Shown here piece by piece: positions 37,712-47,170 of a stretch of DNA of 64,000 nucleotides. The notes under the pieces were generated by a model, which was given only the letters and a program-made list of their open reading frames with translations, searched no databases and was not told where the DNA came from. Position numbers and translations under genes: made by a program. The stretch lies in NCBI GenBank assembly GCA_046349855.1, contig JAXMBM010000012.1:1-64000 (forward strand), written 5' to 3'. Within the stretch, counting starts at the first letter, position 1, and each line of letters opens with the position of its first letter. The DNA comes from CAIXSC01 sp046349855. Lineage in GTDB: Bacteria > Planctomycetota > Planctomycetia > Pirellulales > Pirellulaceae.

Positions 37712-38015
37712 GCCAGGAAGAACCTCCGTTACAGCGGAAACTGAGGAGTTCCCGCAGCGGCGCGCCAGCGGGGCGAGCCCACTGAGTGCGAGTCCGTTGG
37801 TGGGAACTCGGACGACTCCTCGGGGGGAGCTTCATCTTACTCTCCCCTTCCCCGGCGAGGAAAGTGAAGGCTCGGCCGGACACGGGTCGCGAATCCGAGT
37901 TACGGGCGACGTGCGCCCTGTCGACTGCCGAGGCGGCGGTTGTCTATGCTTTCTCCTGGCGGGACTGGTTCGTTGTTCCCATCGTGACAGTCCATCATCT
38001 CTTGGAGGGCCCTTC
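37712..38015. promoter_or_regulatory. 304-bp divergent intergenic region
   Basis: It separates the minus-strand PSD1 gene from the plus-strand AhpD-like gene and must hold both promoters. An imperfect inverted repeat pairs GAGGAGT and GTTCCC near 37743-37753 with GGGAAC and ACTCCTC near 37801-37820. No clear -35/-10 pair was seen. GGAGGG at 38004-38009 is the ribosome-binding site of the plus gene. Confidence 0.4.
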
Positions 38016-38570
38016 ATGGCTCACATTCAGCTTCCCGCCGGGGAACCCGGAATCATCGGTCCATTAACTGCTTACCGCGAATCCGAAGCGCCGCTCAATG
38101 CCTTGGCGAACGCCGTGATGTGCGGTCCCTCGTCGCTGACCAAGGCCGAGCGGGAGATGATTGCGACCTACGTGTCGCACGGCAACGAGTGCTACTTCTG
38201 TACGAACTCGCATGCCGCCGCCGCTCGACATCTGCTGGGCGACCAGTGCGTGCTCATGGACCAGGTGCTCGACAATCCTGCCGCCGCTGCGATCGACGAC
38301 AAGCTGCGTGCGCTGCTGGTCATTGCGGGCAAGGTTCGCCAGGATGGGCGGACGGTGTCCACGGAAGATGTGCAACGGGCACGGGACGCGGGGGCCGACG
38401 ACAAGGCCATCCACGACACCGTGCTGATCGCCGCCATGTTCTGCATGTTCAACCGCTACGTCGACGGTCTGGCGACCTGGGCGCCTCGGGACCCGCAGGT
38501 GTACGCCGAGATCGGCGCACGTATCGCCACTCGCGGCTACGGCAGCAAGTTCCGCCAGGCGCCGTCGTAA
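38016..38570 (+). CDS. AhpD-like carboxymuconolactone decarboxylase family protein
   Basis: 184 residues. The helix ERE...THVSHGNECYFCTNSHAAAAR-type region contains the E-C-x-x-C-x-x-x-H signature of the AhpD/CMD peroxidase-related family. The second half repeats a helical layout (IHDTVLIAAMFCMFNRYVDGLA). These are small all-helical proteins acting as peroxidases or reductase partners. A strong GGAGGG 6 nt upstream fixes the ATG. It converges on the small membrane protein gene 18 bp further on. Confidence 0.85.
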   Translation: MAHIQLPAGEPGIIGPLTAYRESEAPLNALANAVMCGPSSLTKAEREMIATYVSHGNECYFCTNSHAAAARHLLGDQCVLMDQVLDNPAAAAIDDKLRALLVIAGKVRQDGRTVSTEDVQRARDAGADDKAIHDTVLIAAMFCMFNRYVDGLATWAPRDPQVYAEIGARIATRGYGSKFRQAPS

Positions 38571-38588
38571 CGGGCGGATCGGCGCGAG

Positions 38589-39053
38589 CTACCGACCGAC
38601 CGACGTTGGTCCGACGTAGTGTTCCAGCAGCGCGAGCAACTCCGCTCGCTGGCTGCGCCACGCGATAAAGCGGCCCCGCAAAGCGAGGATCGGGGCCGCA
38701 TCGGCTTCGGGCAGCAGCAACACCCCCGCTCGGTATTCGCGCCAGCCCGCAATCGACGTCCAGGGAATCCTCACCGAGCGTCCCAGAACGGTCTCGGTGA
38801 TCCCGCTGTAGCCCAACTCCCAGGTGACCGGAATCCACAGCCGCCAGGCAGCCACGGCGAGCGCCGTGCCGGCCAGCAGTCCGGCGGGGAGGCTGGTGAG
38901 TTTCCAGCCGACGGCGGTGGCCGCCGCCGCGAGCACGGTCAACAGTCCCCAGGCGCGCCACCCTTCGTCCCGCAGCGGCCAATTGACCAGCCGCAGATCG
39001 GGCGGTGCGACGCGAAGCGCCGGCATGCTGTCGGATCGTCCCTGCGAACTCAT
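38589..39053 (-). CDS. Hypothetical membrane protein with a PH-like C-terminal domain
   Basis: 154 residues. Two adjacent hydrophobic segments (WGLLTVLAAAATAVGW and LLAGTALAVAAW) are followed by strands GITETVLGRSVRIPWTSIAGWREYRAGVLLL. This pattern resembles bacterial PH-like (bPH/YcxB-type) membrane proteins, where the domain follows two helices. I do not recognise a named family. The ATG at 39053 was chosen; the longer upstream frame would cover the next gene region. Confidence 0.5.
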   Translation of the reverse strand: MSSQGRSDSMPALRVAPPDLRLVNWPLRDEGWRAWGLLTVLAAAATAVGWKLTSLPAGLLAGTALAVAAWRLWIPVTWELGYSGITETVLGRSVRIPWTSIAGWREYRAGVLLLPEADAAPILALRGRFIAWRSQRAELLALLEHYVGPTSVGR

Positions 39054-39091
39054 AACGTTGAGTATAGTTCGCGCGGCGCGTCCGGGCAGGG

Positions 39092-39436
39092 TCAGTCGAC
39101 GGCCGGCGGTGGCGAGCGGAATGCACCGCGGAGCAGCAGCACGAACGTGCCGTACACTCCCAGCGCCGCCACCAGCGCCGCTCCCAGGCACGCGCCGAAG
39201 TGATCGCGCATCAGCACGAGGGCCGGAGGCTCGGCGCTCCGCGGCACCTTGCGCTGCACCGGACCACCCGCAGCCGCCTGCTCCGCCGCACTTTGCCGCC
39301 ACTGATCCCATTCGGCCTGCGCCGCCGTGGTGCCGTAGGTTTCCAGAGCGCCACGCCGGGCGACCAGCATCAGGCCAATCACCGCCCCCAGCACCACGAC
39401 CATCCCCAGCCAGCCACCGACCGTCCAGCGATTCAT
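39092..39436 (-). CDS. Small two-helix membrane protein
   Basis: 114 residues, unrecognised. One hydrophobic helix is near the N-terminus (WLGMVVVLGAVIGLMLVA) and one near the C-terminus (FGACLGAALVAALGVYGTFVLLL). A polar loop of about 55 residues lies between them and is likely to be outside the inner membrane. It sits between the M20 peptidase (53 bp upstream on the same strand) and the PH-like gene, so it may be co-transcribed with both. Confidence 0.5.
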   Translation of the reverse strand: MNRWTVGGWLGMVVVLGAVIGLMLVARRGALETYGTTAAQAEWDQWRQSAAEQAAAGGPVQRKVPRSAEPPALVLMRDHFGACLGAALVAALGVYGTFVLLLRGAFRSPPPAVD

Positions 39437-39489
39437 CGCCCCTGCCTTCCCTTTTCCGCCCGCGACGGTGAGGCCGTCGGTGGCCAGCG

Positions 39490-40854
39490 CTACTTCATGA
39501 GTTCCAGGACGGCGAGCGTCAGGGCGACGACTCCCGTTTCCAGAGTCGGTTCGGCATCGGGGTAGAAGAGTGCCGAATGGAGCGACGGGGGTTCCTGCCC
39601 CAGTTCGCGATAACGGGCCAGCCGCCGAGCCTCGACCGCTCCCAGGCGGAACATGAGGATCGGGACCCCGGCTTTGCCAAAGCGGCTGAAGTCCTCACCG
39701 CCCATCGACTGTTCGGCCGGCACGACGCGCTCCTGTCCCCAGGCGAGACGAAACACCTTTTCGATGCGGGCCGACAGTTTGTCGTCGTTCAACAGCGCCG
39801 GGGTCCCCTCGGTCACCTTGATCACCGGCTCCGGCGCTCGGGCCCCCAAGGCGACCGCCTTGGCCTTCCGTTCGATGGCCTGCAGCAACTGCTGCCGCAC
39901 TTCATCCGAGTAGCTGCGGACGGTGAGTTGCAGGTGGCAGGAGTCGCCGATGATGTTGTGCTTGGTGCCGCCGTGAATCGATCCCACAGTGATCACCGCC
40001 GGTTCGGTCGGCTTCACTTCGCGGCTGACAATGGTCTGCAGCGCGAGAATCAGCTCGGCGGCCACCACGATCGGATCGACGGTCGTATGCGGATAGGCGC
40101 CGTGCCCTCCTTTGCCGCGCACCGTAATGTCGACGCTGTCGGTGTTGGCCAGCGAGTACCCGGCGCGAATCCCGAGGTGACCGGCGGGGAGCGCCGCGTC
40201 GACGTGCTGGGCGATCGCGAAATCCGGTTTGGGAAAGCGAGTGAACAGGCCGTCATCCAGCATGGCCTGGGCGCCCAGCACACGTTCTTCCGCGGGCTGC
40301 CCGATGAGCATGATGGTTCCTTTCCACTGACTGCGATGCGCGGCCAGGAAGCGAGCCACCCCCACGAGACTCGTGATATGGATATCGTGCCCGCAGGCAT
40401 GCATCACGCCGACTTCGGCCCCCGAAGCGTCCACGGTCTTGACCTGCGAGGCATAGGCCAGCCCTGTCTGTTCCACGACCGGCAAGGCATCCAGGTCGGT
40501 ACGCAGCATCACCGTCGGCCCCGGTCCGTTCTTCAGCAGCGCCACAACCCCATGCCCACCCACCCCCGTCGTCACCTCGTAGCCCGCTTCCTTCCAGAGC
40601 CGCGCCAACCGCTCGGCCGTCGCTTTTTCGTGCAGCGACAGCTCCGGGTGCGCATGGAATTCGCGATAGATCTCGACCAGGCCAGCCAGCTGCCCACGAG
40701 TCCAACGGGTGACCGAATCGGCCGGTTCGTCCCCCCGCACGACCCCGGCGCTGCATCCCAGCAGACAGACCAGGCCCCCCCACGCCGCTGGACGCAGCCA
40801 GCCGCGGCCGGCCGCCGTTCGCCCCATCCCCGTGCTCGTATTCGCTCGCTGCAT
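39490..40854 (-). CDS. M20 family metallopeptidase / N-acyl-amino-acid amidohydrolase, lipoprotein
   Basis: 454 residues. A lipoprotein-type leader ends LVCLLGCS. The M20D (amidohydrolase) pattern is complete: HAHPELSLHE, LRTDLDALPVVEQTG, MHACGHDIH, GQPAEERVLGAQ, a His in FAIAQHVDAALPAG, a dimerisation lobe with GKGGHGAYPH, and SMGGEDFSRF near the end. Known members cut N-acyl amino acids such as hippurate, IAA conjugates or N-acetyl-diaminopimelate. The lipoprotein leader places this one outside the cytoplasm, so it would serve scavenging rather than biosynthesis. The start was chosen at the leader ATG, 37 bp after the rdgB stop. Confidence 0.86.
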   Translation of the reverse strand: MQRANTSTGMGRTAAGRGWLRPAAWGGLVCLLGCSAGVVRGDEPADSVTRWTRGQLAGLVEIYREFHAHPELSLHEKATAERLARLWKEAGYEVTTGVGGHGVVALLKNGPGPTVMLRTDLDALPVVEQTGLAYASQVKTVDASGAEVGVMHACGHDIHITSLVGVARFLAAHRSQWKGTIMLIGQPAEERVLGAQAMLDDGLFTRFPKPDFAIAQHVDAALPAGHLGIRAGYSLANTDSVDITVRGKGGHGAYPHTTVDPIVVAAELILALQTIVSREVKPTEPAVITVGSIHGGTKHNIIGDSCHLQLTVRSYSDEVRQQLLQAIERKAKAVALGARAPEPVIKVTEGTPALLNDDKLSARIEKVFRLAWGQERVVPAEQSMGGEDFSRFGKAGVPILMFRLGAVEARRLARYRELGQEPPSLHSALFYPDAEPTLETGVVALTLAVLELMK

Positions 40855-40891
40855 GACCGTTCTCCAGTCGAGAAAAAAAGAACGCACCGCG

Positions 40892-41518
40892 TCAGACGGG
40901 CCAGCCACCTGACTCGACCACGGCCAGCAGCCGCGGCACAAACAAGCGGACGGCGCGGGCCCGGTGACTGAGCACTCCCTTGACCACCGCACTCAACTCA
41001 CCAAACGTCCGCCCGTATTCGGGAAGTTCAAACAGCGGGTCATAGCCAAAGCCACCCGCACCCGAGGCCGTGGTGCGCAGCCGCCCGCGACACGTCCCTT
41101 CGCAATCGACGACGATCTGACCCGCCGGGTTGGAAAGGGTCATGTGGCAGACGTAGTACGCGGTGCGGCGGTCCGCGGGGACGCCGGCCAGTTCGGCGAG
41201 CAGGCGCTCATTGTTCGACTGGTCGGTCGCCTGCGGTCCGGAATACCGAGCGGAGTAGACGCCGGGAGCTCCCCCCAGCGCATCGACACACAGGCCGCTG
41301 TCTTCGCCCAGCACCCACTGGCCCAGATGCCGCGCCTGCTGACAGGCCTTGCGGGCGGCGTTGTCGGCGAACGTCTCCCCATCCTCGACCACGTCGAGCG
41401 CTTCGGGGAAATCGGCCAGCGTCCGCAGGGTGAATCCGTGCGGCGCGAGGAGTTCGACCAGCTCGCCGATCTTCTTGCGATTGCGGCTGCCAACGACCAG
41501 GATGCGGGAAGCAGTCAT
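40892..41518 (-). CDS. rdgB: RdgB/HAM1 non-canonical purine NTP pyrophosphatase
   Basis: 208 residues. Motifs in order: VVGSRNRKKIGELVELL, ETFADNAARKA, GEDSGLCVDALGGAPGVYSARYSG, the GGFGYDPLF loop and LSHRARAV. These match the ITP/dITP/XTP pyrophosphatase family, which removes deaminated purine nucleotides to give the monophosphate and PPi. Length is typical. It is a cytoplasmic housekeeping enzyme and starts the short run ending with the M20 gene. Confidence 0.93.
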   Translation of the reverse strand: MTASRILVVGSRNRKKIGELVELLAPHGFTLRTLADFPEALDVVEDGETFADNAARKACQQARHLGQWVLGEDSGLCVDALGGAPGVYSARYSGPQATDQSNNERLLAELAGVPADRRTAYYVCHMTLSNPAGQIVVDCEGTCRGRLRTTASGAGGFGYDPLFELPEYGRTFGELSAVVKGVLSHRARAVRLFVPRLLAVVESGGWPV

Positions 41519-41569
41519 GCGATCAATGTACTGATCGCTCTCGCCCCCGTGTAGCCGTGGCCGATTCGC

Positions 41570-42700
41570 TCACTCGCGAACCGGGCTCCGCGCGTAATTG
41601 GCCGCGATCGATATCCGCGGGACCTCGACCGGCACCGGTTGCACGTCGAAGGAGATTCCCTTGAGTGTCCGGGGGGACAGGCCAACGACCGCCTGCCCGG
41701 GGAGCGACTTCTGTTCGGCACCGTACCGCTGCATGATCTGGTAGATCTGCGGGTTGATCTCGGTCTTGCCGTCTTCGCGTGGCGCGCCGACCGACTCGAA
41801 ACTGCCGATGCAGACGATGCTCTCGTTGCGATCGTGGAACTCGAAGGCCTCGACCCCCTGTTCGCGGAGTGCCGCGGCCAGCTTGTGAGCCTTGAAGGCC
41901 GCTTCTTCCAGCTTGCCGCGCAGGCCACCACGTTCGTACTTCTCGATCTCATCCAGCCGCATCGTTGTGATCCCCTTGAAGGTCGCCACCTTCACGGAAA
42001 ACTTGCCGCGGCACTTGAGCAGGCTGAATTCGGCATCCTTGTTCATTTCCAGCACCAGCGGATCGAGTCCGCGGAGCGCCCCGTTTTCGTCCGGCCGCAG
42101 CGGATTCCGCGTGGCAAACGCATTCCCCATCTGCCCCTTGGTCTTCTGCTCGTCCGTGGGACTTACCAGATGCGACAGGTACCGCAGCCCGGCATACTTC
42201 TGGGCCGACTTCTTCCGCTTCACGATGTCGAGCGATTCGGGATGGGCGTACTTGATCTTCTGCAGCGCCTTCTGCAGCTCGGGATCGTCCAGCTCCTGGT
42301 AGTTGCCGACCAGCACCGCAATCTCGTCATACGCCTTCGCGCTGGCGTGCCGCATCTTCTTGGCTTCGCCATACCGATTGACCCCCAGCCCCGTCACCGC
42401 TTCGGTGTAGTCGTAATGGCGGCGATGGATGTACGCCGGCAGCTTGAACCGCTGCCGCAGTTCCAGCACCAGTTCATGGGCCTGCGTCTCTGCCCCGTCG
42501 CCCGAAAACGACGTGGCATAGATCATCCACGGACCATTCTGGTCGGTGAGTTCGTAGGTCTTTTTCGGATCGACGTCGACTCGCTTGAAGGGGATGAACG
42601 GGAGCATCGGCGGAGCCCCGCTCGCCGGCATCGCTCCCAGCACCGCCCCCATGAGGACTGACAACACCCACGCGCCGCCGATAACATTCCGTCGGAACAT
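41570..42700 (-). CDS. Conserved exported planctomycete protein of unknown function
   Basis: 376 residues with a signal peptide (MFRRNVIGGAWVLSVLMGAVLGAMPASG). Two segments look related: GPWMIYATSFSGDGAETQAHELVLELR near the N-terminus and KVATFKGITTM...AHKLAAALREQGVEAFEFHDRNESIVCIGSF in the second half. Each is a strand followed by a helix that pairs Ala-rich residues, as in SPOR-like folds, which bind peptidoglycan. That likeness is only my impression. The start at 42700 is the ATG at the signal peptide; the open frame continues 142 codons upstream, but that part reads as non-coding. Confidence 0.6.
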   Translation of the reverse strand: MFRRNVIGGAWVLSVLMGAVLGAMPASGAPPMLPFIPFKRVDVDPKKTYELTDQNGPWMIYATSFSGDGAETQAHELVLELRQRFKLPAYIHRRHYDYTEAVTGLGVNRYGEAKKMRHASAKAYDEIAVLVGNYQELDDPELQKALQKIKYAHPESLDIVKRKKSAQKYAGLRYLSHLVSPTDEQKTKGQMGNAFATRNPLRPDENGALRGLDPLVLEMNKDAEFSLLKCRGKFSVKVATFKGITTMRLDEIEKYERGGLRGKLEEAAFKAHKLAAALREQGVEAFEFHDRNESIVCIGSFESVGAPREDGKTEINPQIYQIMQRYGAEQKSLPGQAVVGLSPRTLKGISFDVQPVPVEVPRISIAANYARSPVRE

Positions 42701-42881
42701 ACCGTTCGACTCCCTGAAGGTCCGAAAATGCGCGCGGACAGTAGCAGAGGGTCGGCGGGAACACCAGAGGAAAATCGTGAGACCCCGCAGGCCGGGCCCG
42801 TTCACCTCACGGACGGTACCCGCCCGTGGGAGATGTCGGGACGTGACAGCCGCATCTCGGCTGCGAAGGGACGCTGCCTGG
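42701..42881. other. 181-bp intergenic region
   Basis: This stretch separates the preceding signal-peptide gene from the VWA gene, both on the minus strand. No open frame, repeat or strong hairpin was identified; it presumably holds the promoter of the 41.6-42.7 kb gene. Confidence 0.4.
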
Positions 42882-44702
42882 CTACGGCTTGCGCGGCGGC
42901 GGCGGAGGGGGGCCTTTAGGTGCTGGCGGAGCCGGGGGACGTGGGCCCGCACCGGGAGGAGCCGTCGGACCGCTCGGTGCGCCCGGCCCGCTGCCGGCTG
43001 CAGGCGGTCGCTTGGGAGGAGGAGGTGGTGGAGGAGGAGGTCGCTGGCCGGGCGGCGGCCCGCCGCTCGTCGACCCCCCCGAGGCCCGCTGACCGCCGTC
43101 CCCATCCGCTGCTCCGCAGACCACAATCTTCATGCTGCCAATCGTCCGTTCATCCCCCAGCGCAATCGGGGCCACTCGCTCGGTCGAGTAGTCGAGTAAC
43201 TGGACCTGACCGTTCTCCAGCCAGTACTTGTATTGGGTGGCCCGCGCCGCCTCCCGGGCATAAATCGTGCAGACACTGCCGTTGTTGCCGATCGTCACCG
43301 GGGTCGCACCCAGGCTGACCTTCACCACCTCGCGCGCCCCGTAGCGGACTTCCAGGAAGAAGCTGCGCGTGGCCGCTTCGAGCCACGCGATCATCAGGCC
43401 GATGAAAAAGCCGAGGATGGCGGCCCCCAGCAGCCGGCCGGGCAGGTCGCCCACCACCAACGACGCCAGCACGAAACCGATCGCCGCCGCCGCACCGCCC
43501 ACCGCTCCCCCCGCCAGCGCCCGCATCCCTTGCAGGTTGGGGACGAACAGTGCGAGTCCGCGGCCCAGCAGCCCTCCCAGCAGTGCCCAGCCGACAAGCA
43601 TGCCGAGCAGCATGAGCAGGCCGGCCAGCAGTCCGCCCACCAGGGGCAGTTGTCCCACGGGGAGGAACTGCGGCACAAAGCCAAAGACCTGTCCCAGACC
43701 ACCGGCCACCGCGCCCACCGCCAGTCCGCCGCCGATGGCGAGCACTCCCTGCTGTGTTGTGAGCGGCGCCTTGCGGAGATACCGGTTCTGTCCCGCGATC
43801 AGCGCCAGCGCGACCCCCACGGCCAGCAGGCCCGTCCAGAGGCTGGTCACCGCCAGTTGTAACGGAGCATACGCGACGTCGATCGCCGCGCTGCTGGCCA
43901 GCCCCTTGACGGTCGCGTCGGCAATCTTCTCCCCGACCTTCGGCAGCACGCGATCGAACCCGCCGGCACTCCGCGCCACCTCCCCCAGGTCGAACACCTC
44001 GCCCGGTGCCTGTTTCTGGATCTCCCGGTAGGTCGCTCCCAGGTTGCCGTTGATCACCAGATGCAGCTGCGAGACGTCTCCTTTTTTCAGGGCCGCCATG
44101 ACCCCTTCGACCGTCTGGATCCGCTGGTCGGGCATTTTCGGCGGCGCGTCGGTGATCAGCAGCACCACCTTGACGGCCCCAGGGCGAAACGGCTGTTCGG
44201 CCGCCAGCGCCAGCGCGTCGAAGCCACTCTCCGGGCCATCGCCGCCGCCGCGAGCGCGCAGCTTGCTGACTTCGCGGCGGAAATCGTCATAGTTGTCGGT
44301 GAACGGACCATTGCCGAACTGCAGCACCTCGGCCGGTTCGCCCAGCACCTCGTCGCGAAACGCGATCACCCCGATCCGTTCATCCAGATCCCGTTCGCTG
44401 AGCTTGTGCGCGAAATCGACGATGCCGTCGCGCACGCCGTCGATCTGCGCCTGCATGCTGCCGGTGACATCCAGGACGAACAACACGTCCACCTGGCGAC
44501 CCGCTCCGGCGTTGCGCGGAATCAGCCAGTACAGCGGCTCTCCCACCACGGCGCCGACCAGGCAGCCGATCGCTCCCAGCAGGCCGAACCAGAGCACCTT
44601 TCGCGCGTTGTCACTCAATCCCCCGCTGGCACTACCGGCAGTGGCTCCGGCTGATGGTGCAGTTGTTCCCGCGGACACGGCGATACCTCCCCCCGGATGC
44701 AT
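42882..44702 (-). CDS. VWA domain membrane protein with proline-rich tail
   Basis: 606 residues. One membrane helix (LWFGLLGAIGCLVGAVVG) precedes a von Willebrand A domain, about 70-275, with a MIDAS-like start DVTGSMQAQIDG and later T and D positions (FTDNYDD, LLITDAPP). A second half holds six or more hydrophobic segments around 285-440. The segment VSLGATPVTIGNNGSVCTIY ... IGSMKIVVCG near 455-525 could be a FHA-like beta domain; that is only a resemblance. The C-terminal 70 residues are Pro/Gly-rich (runs of eight Pro). It lies 143 bp downstream of the Cache-kinase gene on the same strand, and may be a substrate or partner of that kinase. Confidence 0.72.
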   Translation of the reverse strand: MHPGGGIAVSAGTTAPSAGATAGSASGGLSDNARKVLWFGLLGAIGCLVGAVVGEPLYWLIPRNAGAGRQVDVLFVLDVTGSMQAQIDGVRDGIVDFAHKLSERDLDERIGVIAFRDEVLGEPAEVLQFGNGPFTDNYDDFRREVSKLRARGGGDGPESGFDALALAAEQPFRPGAVKVVLLITDAPPKMPDQRIQTVEGVMAALKKGDVSQLHLVINGNLGATYREIQKQAPGEVFDLGEVARSAGGFDRVLPKVGEKIADATVKGLASSAAIDVAYAPLQLAVTSLWTGLLAVGVALALIAGQNRYLRKAPLTTQQGVLAIGGGLAVGAVAGGLGQVFGFVPQFLPVGQLPLVGGLLAGLLMLLGMLVGWALLGGLLGRGLALFVPNLQGMRALAGGAVGGAAAAIGFVLASLVVGDLPGRLLGAAILGFFIGLMIAWLEAATRSFFLEVRYGAREVVKVSLGATPVTIGNNGSVCTIYAREAARATQYKYWLENGQVQLLDYSTERVAPIALGDERTIGSMKIVVCGAADGDGGQRASGGSTSGGPPPGQRPPPPPPPPPKRPPAAGSGPGAPSGPTAPPGAGPRPPAPPAPKGPPPPPPRKP

Positions 44703-44845
44703 CCGGCCGGCGACGGCGACATGCCGTCCACGGTTCCGCTCTGCGTCCGTCGCATCAGGCTAATCCGCCGTGCGGGGGAGAACAACCCGGGCGGGAGCGG
44801 AGTTCACTGGCCCCGACAGGACGCCGGCCGACGGCTCGTGAACCG
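44703..44845. other. 143-bp intergenic region
   Basis: It lies between two minus-strand genes, the VWA gene and the upstream kinase. No open frame or clear hairpin was seen. A separate promoter for the VWA gene cannot be excluded. Confidence 0.35.
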
Positions 44846-47170
44846 CTACGACCGATCACTCCCGTCGCCCGGTCCCGACGCATCGTGAGCCAGGGTCTGG
44901 TCGAAATTGGGCGTGGTGAGGGTCGCGTTGGGTGCAGTCGCCGACTCGCGCTCGGCCCCCCCGCTGGCCACAGACGCCGCGGTGCCCCGCTGTCGCTCGT
45001 GACGGCTCCACCAGGCATCCGCCTCGCTCAGTGTCCAACGCGTCGCGGGAACTCGTTCCAGCAGTTCCGACAGGTCGCGGGCCGTCTGCGGTCGGCGAGC
45101 GCGGTTCTTTTCCAGGCAAGCGAGCAGGGCGTGTTCCAGTTCCGGGGAGACCGTACGACCCAGCATTTCCGACGGCGGTGTGGGAACCGAATCGAGGTGC
45201 TGCTGGCAGAGTTGGGCCAGCGAGTTGGCCTGGAACACCGGTCGGCCGGTGAGCAGAAAGTAGCCCACGGCCCCCACCGCATACAGGTCGCTCCGCGCAT
45301 CCACCAGGTCCGGAGTCTGAATGGCTTCGGGCGACATGTACAGCGGCGTCCCCGCCATGCCCGAGGTCGGCTGCACATGCTTCCCCTCGTCCATGGCCTT
45401 GACGAGCCCGAAGTCGAGGACCTTGATGACGTCCGGTTCCCCGCCGCGTCGATTCAACATCACGTTCGCCGGCTTGATGTCGCGGTGGACCAGGCCGAGC
45501 GAATGGGCTTCGTAAAGCGACGAACAGATCTGCTTGAGGATCGGCACGACACGCCCCTCGGGCTGCGCTCCATACCGTTCGACCAGCTGCTGCAGGTCGA
45601 TGCCATCCAGATATTCCATCGCATAGTAAAACACCCCCTCCGGCGTCCGTCCGTAATCGTAGATGGCCACCGTGTGAGGATTGTTCAACTGGCAGGTCAT
45701 CTGCACTTCGTGCTCGAACCGCCGGATCGACGCCTCGTTGACCCGTTCGACGTTCAGCAGCTTGATCGCCGTCGGGCGGCGGAGCATCGCATGGCAGCCG
45801 CGGTACACGACCCCCATCGCTCCTTCGCCAATCCGTTCCTCCAGCCGGTACTGGCCGAGATGCCGGGCCTCCACCGCCGCCTTGCGCGCCTCGCGCTGCA
45901 GCCGAGCCACGACGAGCGTGAAGACAAAGATGGCCGATGCGGCGAGCACCAGCAGCGTGAACAGCACATGGAACGTCCGCTGGAGAATCGTCAGCGGCCG
46001 GAAGGCTTCGTCATAGTCCAGTTCGGTCGCCAGCCCCAGCTGGTACTTGGGCAACCAGGTCCAGGTCCCCACGACCGGTACACCCCGGTAATCGGCATAG
46101 CCATTCACGTCGGTCTGCGAATGCCCGTCGGTCGCCGAAGCGGCCATGCGGGTGAGCGGCAGCTCGCTGCGGCGGACCGTCGGGCGGTAGCCGCGAGTCA
46201 AATCGCCGCCCGGGTCGCGGAGCTGCACCGTGAGCAACGACGACGCCCCCTCCTCATCCGGCACCAATCCCAGAAGAATCAGCTGTTCCTCGAACCGGCT
46301 GCCCGACACCATCAATCCTGACTTGTCGAAAGCGTAGGTCTCCCCCGATTCGCCGATCTGCCCCAGTTGAACCAGGCGAGTGAATTCGCGATCGGGTCGG
46401 ATCCGCAGGCTGAGCACGGCGACAATCTGCAGCGTCTCGTCGCGGACCGGCGCACTGGCGAACATCGTGGGCACACCGGTCTGCAGCCGTCCATTGTCGT
46501 CCTTGACCACCGAAATGCTGCGAAACGGCGGACTCACCAACGTGTCCCCTTCCAGCACCGGATTGAGGAAATCGGCGAACTGCGGGACCGACTGCCCCAG
46601 CAACTCGGCGTGGTTCGTCGCCAGGACGCGATGGTCTTTATCGGTGACGACGAAACCCAGGAAGCGATGTGCCGACAGCCCCGGTGCCATCTCCTTGCCC
46701 AGAGACTCGCGCAACTCGTTGACGCTGGGAAGCGTTCCATCCCCTGCGCCCGCTGCGGCCGCCGGAGCCACCGTTCCGCCCGCTTCCGCAACCGCCAGCG
46801 CCCGCTGCTCGGCCGCCAGCAATTGCACCACCAGACGCCGTACGTGCTGATCGTTGGCCAGCGTCAGCGCGTTGGCCTCCTGCCCCGCCAACCACTTCTC
46901 GACCATCGCCCGCTCGACGTGGAGCAGCGATTCGAGCTGGGCGCGCAGATTCGTCTCCATCGTGTGATGGATGGAATTGGTGACAAAGTAGCCGATGCCG
47001 CCCAGCAGCAGCACCGCGGCGACCGGCCAGATCCAGAGCTGCTTTTTCAGCAGCACACCGGTGCGCGATACGGTGCGTCCGATCGACGTCTGACCGAACG
47101 TCATATGCGCCTGGCCCGCGATGTCCGCGGAACGCCCTCGACCCAACCAGCGAAGAAGTTGATTCCACAT
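44846..47170 (-). CDS. Membrane sensor Ser/Thr protein kinase with extracellular Cache-like domain
   Basis: 774 residues. A first membrane helix at about 45-64 (WIWPVAAVLLLGGIGYF) and a second at about 395-417 (VLFTLLVLAASAIFVFTLV) enclose a region of 330 residues. That region has double-Cache features such as ERAMVEKWLAGQEANALTL and ESGETYAFDKSGLMVSGS. The C-terminal part is a full Hanks-type kinase: IGEGAMGVVY, the Lys in TAIKLL, HRDIKPANV, LDFGLVKAMDE, GTPLYMSPEAI. An external ligand is therefore expected to drive cytoplasmic phosphorylation. The last about 85 residues are polar and Ser/Thr-rich. The VWA protein downstream is a possible target. Confidence 0.9.
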   Translation of the reverse strand: MWNQLLRWLGRGRSADIAGQAHMTFGQTSIGRTVSRTGVLLKKQLWIWPVAAVLLLGGIGYFVTNSIHHTMETNLRAQLESLLHVERAMVEKWLAGQEANALTLANDQHVRRLVVQLLAAEQRALAVAEAGGTVAPAAAAGAGDGTLPSVNELRESLGKEMAPGLSAHRFLGFVVTDKDHRVLATNHAELLGQSVPQFADFLNPVLEGDTLVSPPFRSISVVKDDNGRLQTGVPTMFASAPVRDETLQIVAVLSLRIRPDREFTRLVQLGQIGESGETYAFDKSGLMVSGSRFEEQLILLGLVPDEEGASSLLTVQLRDPGGDLTRGYRPTVRRSELPLTRMAASATDGHSQTDVNGYADYRGVPVVGTWTWLPKYQLGLATELDYDEAFRPLTILQRTFHVLFTLLVLAASAIFVFTLVVARLQREARKAAVEARHLGQYRLEERIGEGAMGVVYRGCHAMLRRPTAIKLLNVERVNEASIRRFEHEVQMTCQLNNPHTVAIYDYGRTPEGVFYYAMEYLDGIDLQQLVERYGAQPEGRVVPILKQICSSLYEAHSLGLVHRDIKPANVMLNRRGGEPDVIKVLDFGLVKAMDEGKHVQPTSGMAGTPLYMSPEAIQTPDLVDARSDLYAVGAVGYFLLTGRPVFQANSLAQLCQQHLDSVPTPPSEMLGRTVSPELEHALLACLEKNRARRPQTARDLSELLERVPATRWTLSEADAWWSRHERQRGTAASVASGGAERESATAPNATLTTPNFDQTLAHDASGPGDGSDRS

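Noticed and set aside
35174..37744. 856-codon plus-strand frame opposite the PSD1 gene
   Set aside because: The minus-strand frame has the heme motif and DUF1549/DUF1553 blocks; this one has none.
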